This document shows, in pieces, positions 22,840 to 30,247 of a stretch of 64,000 nt of DNA (positions are counted from its first letter, which is position 1; every line of letters starts with the position of its first letter). The translations under genes and the position numbers were made by a program. Location: assembly GCA_028095005.1 (NCBI GenBank), contig CM051463.1:5192295-5256294 (forward strand), in the 5' to 3' direction. The notes under the pieces were generated by a model that did no database searches, was not told the origin of the DNA, and saw nothing but the letters and a program-made list of their open reading frames with translations. The stretch comes from Rhynchospora pubera. Taxonomy: Eukaryota > Streptophyta > Magnoliopsida > Poales > Cyperaceae.

Positions 22840-22942
22840 TTAGCCATCTTCTTTCCCCAAGGTTATTCTTGTCAAATCTTAAGGGGGAGAGATTACAAGA
22901 ATATATTAGTTGTTTGTTTCTAACTAATATGCATTCTTGTAG
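22840..22942 (+). other. Gag-pol spacer with polypurine-tract-like motif and possible splice acceptor
   Basis: Gag ends in frame 1 and pol opens in frame 2. This roughly 100-bp gap contains AAGGGGGAGAG (22881-22891), the same motif as the polypurine tracts next to the 3' LTR. It ends with TGCATTCTTGTAG, a good plant 3' splice site, exactly where the pol frame opens (22943). Confidence 0.6.
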
Positions 22943-25453
22943 GTTTGTTTGTTATCATCATTCAAGAGAAGTGCTTGGATCATAGATAGTGGTTGTTCAC
23001 ATCACATGACGGGTGATGAATCTTGTTTCAAGACACTTGAACCTTTTGATGGTGGTGAGGTTACTTTTGGTAATAATCTTAGGAAGAGCTCTATTATTGG
23101 TATAGGCTCGGTTGGAAACCAAAATTTAACGGTCTTTAATGTTTACCTTGTGGATGGTCTCAACTACAACCTTTTAAGTGTGAGCCAATTATGTGATGCG
23201 GGATATTATTTGAAGTTTGATCACTTCTCTTGTTTTGTGCATCAAATTTCGGATAATTCTCTTGTTTACACGGGACAAAGGAAAAAGGATGTCTATTACT
23301 TAAACTTTGATCACTTCACAAATGGTGAACAATGCTTTAGTGCCATAGCTACCGGTTCATGGTTATGGCATAGAAGACTTGGTCATGTTTCCCTAGACTC
23401 TATTAAGAAACTTGTGAAATTGAAACTTGTCCGTGGTCTTCCATCACATAAACTTGACTTAAATGGGTTGTGTGAAGCTTGCATGAAAGGCAAGCAAACC
23501 AAGTCTAGTTTCAAAACCAAAGAGATCATCTCAACCACTCAACCTTTGCAATTGCTTCATATGGATTTGTTTGGACCAATCAATGTCTTGAGTATAAGTA
23601 AGAAAAGGTATGTTTTTGTGGTGGTAGATGACTATAGTCGCTTTACTTGGGTTTTCTTTCTTGCTCACAAGGAAGAAGCATTTGACCATTTTGTTAAATT
23701 TAGCAATCGGGTTGAAAACGAAAAAGGGTTGAAAATCTCTAGAATTCGTAGTGACCATGGAAGGGAATTTGAAAATGCTAAATTTGATGAATTGTGCATA
23801 GAAAAAGGATATAAACAAGAGTTTTCCGCTCCACGCACCCCTCAACAAAACGGTGTAGTGGAGAGGAAGAACCGAACCTTACAAGAATTAGCACGCACCA
23901 TGCTACATGAATTTGCCGTACCCAAATTTCTTTGGGCCGAAGCGGTAAATACGGCATGTCATGTAGTAAATCGTGCATGCATTCGTTCTCAACTCAAGAA
24001 AACTCCTTTTGAATTATGGTTCGGTCATACTCCTAATATATCCTATTTCCGTGTATTTGGCTCCAAATGTTTTGTCCTTGATGAGTCTCCTAAAGTAATC
24101 AAGTTTGATGCCAAGTCTTTGCCCGGTATTTTTGTTGGTTACTCAACCACAAGCAAAGCGTATAGAGTCTATTTGCCAAACTCAAAGGTAGTTATTGAGT
24201 CCATTAATGTAAAATTTGATGAAAAAGTCCTTGAGGAATCCAAGGAAGGTAATTCTATTGTAGGTACACAAATGGAAAAAACTACACAAGAAATTGAGTC
24301 ACAACCTCAAGCACAACCACCGGTGATTATTGAGGAGCCTTTGAACCGGGTTGATGACATTTTGATAGGGGGAGAGACTCATGAGGAGGGCATCTTAGAC
24401 ACAACTCAAAATGAAATGCCTCATGATGATCCTCAACCTCAACCGTCTCCCCAACCGGTTCATGAGCCTCCCGAAGTGCTTAGAGAAGTTTCCTCTCATC
24501 CTCTTACTAATGTCATAGGTGACCCTAGGGAAGGTGTTAGGACTAGGTCTAGTTTGCACCAAACTATTGGTCATTGTGCCTTTGTTTCTCAACTTGAACC
24601 AAAATCCTTCAAAGAGGCCAATGTTGACCCAAATTGGATTGTTGCCATGCAAGAAGAGTTGAACCAATTTGAGAGAAATCAAGTTTGGAAACTTGTACCA
24701 TTACCAAAAGGTAAGCAAGTCATTGGTACCAAATGGGTTTTTAGAAACAAGCTAAGTGAGGATGGTATTGTGGTTAGAAACAAAGCCCGTTTGGTTGCAC
24801 AAGGTTTCAAGCAACAAGAAGGTATTGATTTTGAGGAGACCTTTGCACCGGTTGCTCGTCTTGAATCCATTAGAATGCTCTTGGCTTTTGCCGCTAACAA
24901 AGGCTTTACCCTATTCCAAATGGATGTCAAGAGTGTTTTTCTAAATGGTTGGATAGATGAGGAAGTTTTTGTCCAACAACCACCCGGTTTTGTTGACCAT
25001 TTCAAACCGGACCATGTGTATAAGCTTCACAAAGCTTTGTATGGTTTGAAGCAAGCTCCTAGAGCTTGGTATGGTAGACTTTGTACCTTTCTTCTAGACA
25101 ATGGCTTTAGTAGAGGCAAAATGGATACAACTCTTTTCACTAAGAAAAGAGATGACCATTTGCTACTTGTGCAAATTTATGTGGATGATATTATCTTTGG
25201 CTCTACTAATGCAACTCTTGCCCAAGAGTTTTCTTCTTTGATGAGTAGTGAATTTGAGATGAGCATGATGGGAGAACTCACTTTCTTCTTGGGGCTTCAA
25301 ATCAAACAACTCAAGGATGGTATCTTTGTGAACCAAGTCAAATACGCCAAGGAGTTAGTGAAGAAATTCGGTGTTGAAGATAGCAAGAGTTTAGACACAC
25401 CCATGGGCAAAAGTGCGAATATCGATGCGGATGAGAAAGAACCAAGCACATAG
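22943..25453 (+). CDS. pol: Sirevirus Pol: protease, integrase, reverse transcriptase (C-terminus lost)
   Basis: The open frame starts right after a TAG at 22940-22942. The first in-frame ATG (about 23006) lies inside the protease, so pol needs splicing, recoding or a non-ATG start. The protease motif is IIDSGCSHHMTGD (about residues 11-23 from 22949). The GAG-pre/zinc region is WHRRLGHVS (about 140) with CEACMKGK. The integrase DDE triad lies in HMDLFGP (about 206), SDHGREFEN (about 268) and NGVVERKNRT (about 304). RT follows with KWVFRNKL, FQMDVKSVFLNG, YGLKQAPRAW and YVDDIIFG (about 743). The frame stops at TAG 25451-25453, after TPMGKSANIDADEKEPS, where an intact pol would continue through RNase H. 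Confidence 0.93.
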   Translation, partial: VCLLSSFKRSAWIIDSGCSHHMTGDESCFKTLEPFDGGEVTFGNNLRKSSIIGIGSVGNQNLTVFNVYLVDGLNYNLLSVSQLCDAGYYLKFDHFSCFVHQISDNSLVYTGQRKKDVYYLNFDHFTNGEQCFSAIATGSWLWHRRLGHVSLDSIKKLVKLKLVRGLPSHKLDLNGLCEACMKGKQTKSSFKTKEIISTTQPLQLLHMDLFGPINVLSISKKRYVFVVVDDYSRFTWVFFLAHKEEAFDHFVKFSNRVENEKGLKISRIRSDHGREFENAKFDELCIEKGYKQEFSAPRTPQQNGVVERKNRTLQELARTMLHEFAVPKFLWAEAVNTACHVVNRACIRSQLKKTPFELWFGHTPNISYFRVFGSKCFVLDESPKVIKFDAKSLPGIFVGYSTTSKAYRVYLPNSKVVIESINVKFDEKVLEESKEGNSIVGTQMEKTTQEIESQPQAQPPVIIEEPLNRVDDILIGGETHEEGILDTTQNEMPHDDPQPQPSPQPVHEPPEVLREVSSHPLTNVIGDPREGVRTRSSLHQTIGHCAFVSQLEPKSFKEANVDPNWIVAMQEELNQFERNQVWKLVPLPKGKQVIGTKWVFRNKLSEDGIVVRNKARLVAQGFKQQEGIDFEETFAPVARLESIRMLLAFAANKGFTLFQMDVKSVFLNGWIDEEVFVQQPPGFVDHFKPDHVYKLHKALYGLKQAPRAWYGRLCTFLLDNGFSRGKMDTTLFTKKRDDHLLLVQIYVDDIIFGSTNATLAQEFSSLMSSEFEMSMMGELTFFLGLQIKQLKDGIFVNQVKYAKELVKKFGVEDSKSLDTPMGKSANIDADEKEPST

Positions 25454-25617
25454 AGATACGACATCATTTTATCCGTGATCATGTTGAGAAAGGTGATGTG
25501 GAATTGGTCTACATCGACACAAACGAGCAAATCGCCGATATCTTCACCAAACCTCTTCCAACACAACAACATCTTGAACTTAGGTTCAAACTTGGTATGC
25601 TTGAACTCAAAGATTAA
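25445..25617 (+). pseudogene. Residual C-terminal tail of the RNase H domain, out of frame with pol
   Basis: In another frame the sequence reads KHIEIRHHFIRDHVEKGDVE and then IADIFTKPLPTQQ, ending at TAA 25615-25617. This is the conserved end of copia RNase H. Everything between the RT C-terminal region and this tail is missing, roughly 0.7 kb judged from usual copia lengths. The junction lies in GAACCAAGCAC, which fits both sides, suggesting a microhomology or template-switch deletion that also shifts the frame. Confidence 0.88.
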
Positions 25618-25751
25618 ATTTATGCATGTCATGGTGTTGTCTTTGTTGTTTGGAGCTTATTTCAGTTTAAATTGGTTTTGAAAACCTTGAAAAATAAGTT
25701 TTTAACTATTTTTGTCTCAATTTTCTGAATTTTCTGGTTTTCTGGACTCTG

Positions 25752-26265
25752 GCGTTACACAACGCCATTCAGCGTCGTGCAACGCAAGAGTAACGTTAGT
25801 TTAAAATGAATTTTGAATTCTGTCGAGTTAAACGTTGTACAACGCTGCATACCGTTGCACAACGCTGGTTTGTTTTTGTCTTGTAACGTTGCACAACGCT
25901 GACTATCGTTGTACAACGCTGGATTTGCTTTTTCATTTTCCTTCGCTGAATTTTAAAAATTTGTCGAGTTCAACGTTATACAACGCTGATCACCGTTGTA
26001 CAACGCCTTTCTGTTTCTTTTTACTTAACGTTGTACAACGCTGTTCACCGTTGTAAGACGTTGTTTTATTTTTTTATTTTATTTATTTTATTTTCTATTT
26101 TGTTTGGCTTTAGTGTTGTACAACGCCCTTTAACGTTGCACAACGCTGGTGGTAGCGTTACCCATCGCTACGCAGCGTTGTACAACGGAGCAGTCAGTTT
26201 CTGCTCATTTTTCGCTGTTTTGACTTCTGCGTTGTACAACGCCCTTTGGCGTTAAGTAACGGTGG
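25752..26265. repeat. Second array of paired GTTGTACAAC palindromes, upstream of the extra ORF
   Basis: About 16 copies of the LTR palindrome type (GCGTTACACAACGCC, AACGTTGTACAACGCT and similar) lie between the end of pol and the extra ORF. Many are in pairs 19 bp apart (25752/25771, 25831/25850, 25886/25905). The sequence between pairs differs from the LTR, so this is the motif recurring, not an LTR copy. Its place before an ORF suggests a second promoter or a control region. Confidence 0.88.
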
Positions 26266-26279
26266 ACGCGTTTTTTAAC

Positions 26280-26659
26280 TGTTGCGACCCCACCTCTTCT
26301 TCTTCTTCTTCCTATTTTCTCTCAAATCCGAGCCCCTTCTATTTTCTCTCTCTTTCTCTCCAACTCACACCCCTTCATCTCTCTCTCTCAATACTCTCTC
26401 AACTCTCTCTCTCCACTCCAACCAATACCACCAAAATACTCCTCTCTCTCTCCTCTCCACTCTCATACCCTCAATTCTCTCTATCTCTCTCTCTATCCCT
26501 CAATCCACCGAAACCCTAGCCACCGCCATCACCGTAAATTCCGGCGATCCGACCGTCGGATTTTCGATCGGCTTCGGTTCTGTGCTCTCCAAGGCCATCT
26601 CATCCTCTCCGGCTCTTCAATTTAAAGGTTTAGCCTCATCCTTTCTCTCTCATTTTTCA
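26280..26659 (+). promoter_or_regulatory. CT-rich leader of the extra ORF resembling a host gene 5' UTR
   Basis: A strongly pyrimidine-rich run (CTCTCTCTC, TTCTTCTTC) from 26290 to 26510 passes into GAAACCCTAGCCACCGCCAT, very like plant gene leaders. No array repeat occurs here. The frame is open upstream of the ATG, but the low complexity argues for untranslated sequence. It may be a captured host leader. Confidence 0.5.
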
Positions 26660-27970
26660 ATGGCACCGAAAACCGCAACCAACAAACGGTCTAAGCGCAA
26701 CCCCAAGGGCGCTTCCTCCTCCAACCCACCGGTTCAAACCGATCAAAGCGATCAACCGATCCCAATGGATATACCCCCGGTACCCGTGGATTGGACACTC
26801 TCATCCTCCAACAATTACCTCTTCAAGGACTCGGTCTCGTACATGCACTTTTGCCAATACCGCGATGTCAATCGCGAGTGTTCCGAGTGCTTCTACTTCG
26901 AGCACCCGTATGGGGTCTACCACTTGAATCCAAGAGAATTAACTTGGATCAAAGAAAGGATCGAATATTGGAACATGGCGGATCTTCTCGCACATTCTCA
27001 ACCATACAACCCGTCATTGATCAAGCTCTTCTATGCCAATCTCACAATGACGTGGACCGAGGGCCACCCAACCGCCAACTCTTATGTCCTCGGTCGCCAC
27101 ATCTCCATCACCGAGCAAACATTGGCCAATCTCCTTAGCCTCGACAATGACAACTTGGAGATTTACATCCATGCCACTTGGCCACGTGAGTTGCCTCCTT
27201 ATGATGAATTTCACCGATTCTTTTATTGTTGGAGGAACTACACCGCTCGTCAATTCACCGCCACCGAGCTCCCGGCTTTGCACCGCCTTCTCTTCCTCTT
27301 CATCAACAATATCATCACTCCGAAGGCAACAATCAAAACAAATGTGGAGCAATTCGCCGTGTTTCTCCTTCGGTCTCTTCTTGAGATGAATCAAAAGGTG
27401 AATCTCCCTTATATCATGCTTGCTCATATGGCACGGGTCGATACCTCTTCTCGCTTCTCATTTCCATATGCCCACATCATCCAATCTATTCTTATCGAAA
27501 ACGGCATCCCTCATGACACACCCCTTTGGGGCGAACCCGTGCCCGAGAATGCCATTGCCACTCCCGAAAATCTCATGGCATTTCTCAATGTTACCGGATG
27601 GGTGGCCCAAGATGATGACTCCATTGTGCCCGGTCCTTTCCACCGCAACAACTACCTCTTCCGGCCCAATGCCACTATAAACCAATATGAAGAGATAGGC
27701 AATGAACCATTGCATGTGCCCGGCGGACGGGTGGAGGGTCAAGGCGCACCGCAAGACTTCCATGCTTACCTTGATGCCAAATTCGCCGCCTTGACCACTC
27801 ACATTGACACGCGGTTCAACACAATTGAAGAAAACTTGACCGCTTACCAAGCCAAGACCGATGCCTCGATCACTCATCTCAAGGATGAGATGATCAATCT
27901 TTGGGGAAGGATGGAGCTCCATCTCAAAAGAGGATCCGGTAGTGGTGCGGGAGATGATGATGAGGAGTGA
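26660..27970 (+). CDS. Accessory 3' ORF (436 aa) of the Sirevirus, plant transposon-protein-like domain
   Basis: I chose ATG 26660 (TTTTTCAATGGC) because upstream codons are CT-rich low complexity. The protein has a basic N-terminus (KRSKRNPKG), a Cys/aromatic cluster (about residues 60-85), a globular part with LIKLFYANLTMTWTEGHPTA (120-139) and SYVLGRHISITEQTLANLLS (141-160), and a long helical C-terminus (about 365-425; FHAYLDAKFAALTTHID) ending in an acidic tail. The FYAN and RGxxI-like pattern resembles the putative plant transposon protein family (PF20167-like) found beside many retrotransposons. Its position is that of the Sirevirus env-like gene, but I see no signal peptide or transmembrane segment, so an envelope role is not supported. 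The role is unknown. The frame is intact, with many synonymous-looking C/G third positions, unlike AT-rich gag-pol. Confidence 0.8.
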   Translation: MAPKTATNKRSKRNPKGASSSNPPVQTDQSDQPIPMDIPPVPVDWTLSSSNNYLFKDSVSYMHFCQYRDVNRECSECFYFEHPYGVYHLNPRELTWIKERIEYWNMADLLAHSQPYNPSLIKLFYANLTMTWTEGHPTANSYVLGRHISITEQTLANLLSLDNDNLEIYIHATWPRELPPYDEFHRFFYCWRNYTARQFTATELPALHRLLFLFINNIITPKATIKTNVEQFAVFLLRSLLEMNQKVNLPYIMLAHMARVDTSSRFSFPYAHIIQSILIENGIPHDTPLWGEPVPENAIATPENLMAFLNVTGWVAQDDDSIVPGPFHRNNYLFRPNATINQYEEIGNEPLHVPGGRVEGQGAPQDFHAYLDAKFAALTTHIDTRFNTIEENLTAYQAKTDASITHLKDEMINLWGRMELHLKRGSGSGAGDDDEE

Positions 27971-28316
27971 TTCTAGCCAAAACCCTCTCCAAGCCTTAGT
28001 CCTCTTTTTATCTTTATTTGGACTTTTGATTTTCGTAGTTTCTTTGCCTTTCGTCTCTCGTTTGTGATTTTTCGTTGTTTTGAGTGTCTTAAGATATGCT
28101 ACATGGATTTGGTTTGTTGTATGGATGTTGCATGAATGATGTTTTGTTTTTTAATGAATTATGTTATGTATTAATGTCTTTTGTTTGTGCTAAATGGTGT
28201 TGTTTTAGCCTTTCTCCTTTATTATGCATGCATGGTATACAATTGTTAGTTTAAGCCCTCATTAAACCTTGTTAGATACCCCTAATCAAATGAACTTAGT
28301 GGCCAAATTCTTTTCG

Positions 28317-28480
28317 AAAGGGGGAGGATTCTTATGGTTTGTCATCAAGGGCATTTTGGGTATTCTTTTCCCTAATTGCAAAAAGGGGGAGAATTAGGTA
28401 ATTTGGGTTATTCCGCCTTGTTGTATCAAGTCCCAAATATACCTTAGGTGTTGTTTTGCAACTCGGCAAAAGGGGGAGAT
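28317..28480 (+). other. Three polypurine tracts before the 3' LTR
   Basis: AAAGGGGGAGG (28317-28327), AAAAAGGGGGAGAA (28380-28393) and AAAAGGGGGAGAT directly abutting the 3' LTR (28468-28480). The last is the functional plus-strand primer site. Multiple tracts are a reported Sirevirus signature. The interval 27971-28316 is AT-rich 3' untranslated sequence. Confidence 0.85.
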
Positions 28481-30049
28481 TGTTGGTTAAACATTTTCTC
28501 TCGATTTGCCGATTTGCAAAACAACACCGAAACCTTTGAACTAACATCTCTCTTTAGTGTTTTATAGCTAAATTTATTGAAGAATGGGTTAAAGCAAGTG
28601 TGGCACTTAGTTTGGAGCTTCAAGAGATTGCTTTGGTCTAGTTAGAGTCAATATTTAAGGTTTAATTAATCTCTAAACTAATCTCAATCAATTTGCTGGT
28701 AAAATGCTCAGTTTTTCTGTCCAGCGTCATACAACGCCAGTGGCCGTTACACAACGCTGAGTTAATTCGATTTTAAATTGCAAAATCTCTGACAAGGTTG
28801 GAACAGCGTTACACAACGCTCAGTAGCGTTGTGCAACGCTAGTTCATTTGTTTTTAAACCAGTTAAATCCTTTTTCCCCTTGTCAGAACGTTGTGCAACG
28901 CTAAGTAACGTTACACAACCTTTCCACCTCTACGTTGTGTAACGCCACTCAGCGTTGTACAACGCAGTATGCAGCAGGCGTCTCTGCATTGCTCAGACAT
29001 CGATCTGCATCGATGCTGCATGCATGATGCCATGTTCCATACATTGTTGCGTTGTGTAACGCTCTAAAATTCGCTCAAACTTCGCTTTTACGCCCTGGTC
29101 GCGTAGAGCAACGCTGAGTGGCGTTGTGCAACGGCGACGTTGTGTGACGCCAGTCAGCGTCGTTTGACGTTCTGACAATATTGTTTGAGTTTGTCAGTTC
29201 TGCCTTGTTCTCCTCTTGACTTCGTTGTGCAACGCTACCTAGCGTTACACAACGTTCTGACAAGTTCCAACGGAACTGTCGAGGTTCTGCTTTGGATTCT
29301 GCTAAAGCGTTGTGCAACGCTATACAGCGTTACACAACGCTCTGACAACTCATAACGTTATTGTCTGTGACCGTTTGATTTTTCAACGGCTATTTCAGCG
29401 TTGTACAACGCCATATAGCGTTGTATAACGCCAGAATCTGTTTTGACTGGTCTTTGGAGCTGTTGGCGCCCTCTATAAATATGGGGCCTCTTGGAACTGT
29501 TTAGACACTTTTGAAACCCTTGAAACTCCTCCCTTTTGAGCTCCAACCAGTTAGACATTATACTCTCTTGTGTTTGAGCATTATTTTAGCAAAATCATTG
29601 AGATTAGAGTGTGCTAAACCAATCCACTAGTGTTAATTGCTAGATTAGTTGAGTGATTTGGTTAGAGCCTCTATCCTTTGTGCATTTGAGATTGTTTAAT
29701 CGAGTTAGGCCAATCCACCTTGAGAGTGAGTGTAACAAGGTGATTTGGTTCGAAGTTGTAGTCCCGTTCGTGTGGAATTGAACGGAGCGCGCCCATTTCA
29801 AGGTTGCGAAACTCCCGGAGACGTACGACTAAGGCTAGCTCTTCCTAGCGGGTCGGAACTCCGTAATACATCGCGTGTTCAATTTCTCTCTCTCTTTCTC
29901 TCTTTATTATCTTGCTTGAATTGAATTGCTTGTGCTTTGATTGTTTGTATTAGACCAAGTTTGAATTGAACCGAATATTGACCATACCGGTTTAGAAATT
30001 CGTTTTGTGCCTATTCACCCCCCCTCTAGGCCTAATTTTAGGGACAACA
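28481..30049 (+). repeat. 3' LTR
   Basis: 1569 bp, the same length as the 5' LTR, with two differences (29144 and 29800). It ends 198 bp before the PPR start codon and has the same orientation as that gene, with its TATA box at 29474-29480. Confidence 0.97.
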
Positions 30050-30247
30050 TAGGCTATTTTATTTTTATTCTAATTTTTGAAAAAAAGGCGCATTAATTGA
30101 ATGTATTATGAATTTATCATCATCTCCAGTGTCCAGTACTCTCCGTCAAAGTTTAAGTTCCCTGGTGCTTCATGCTTGCTACTTGCAAGCGTCTCTCATA
30201 TTCTCCCTGCTTCCCTTTCTCTCTCTTCCTTCTTCTTTGATCATTTG

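Larger units (their letters stand above)
18850..30049 (+). mobile_element. Young Ty1/copia Sirevirus-type LTR retrotransposon, pol-deleted
   Basis: An 11,200-bp element with 1569-bp LTRs (18850-20418 and 28481-30049), each starting TGTTGG and ending ACAACA, flanked by the identical 5-bp TSD TAGGC (18845-18849 and 30050-30054). The order inside is PBS, gag, protease-integrase-RT, a residual RNase H tail, a palindrome array, an extra ORF, and repeated polypurine tracts. Integrase before RT makes it Ty1/copia. Long LTRs, a large gag, a 3' extra ORF and several polypurine tracts are Sirevirus (SIRE/Maximus) features. I found two LTR mismatches: A/G at 19513/29144 and G/A at 20169/29800. The pol deletion makes it non-autonomous, so it was probably mobilised by proteins from an intact relative. 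Confidence 0.97.

Noticed and set aside
26282..26659. N-terminal extension of the accessory ORF
   Set aside because: Low-complexity Ser/Leu translation of a CT-rich leader; the first well-placed ATG is 26660.
26660..27970. Envelope glycoprotein call for the extra ORF
   Set aside because: No signal peptide or membrane segment; only its position matches the env-like gene of Sireviruses.
30101..30247. N-terminal extension of the PPR protein
   Set aside because: Homology begins at MSKNLLPRIKP (30248). The extension lies in the leader and starts only 52 bp after the retrotransposon.
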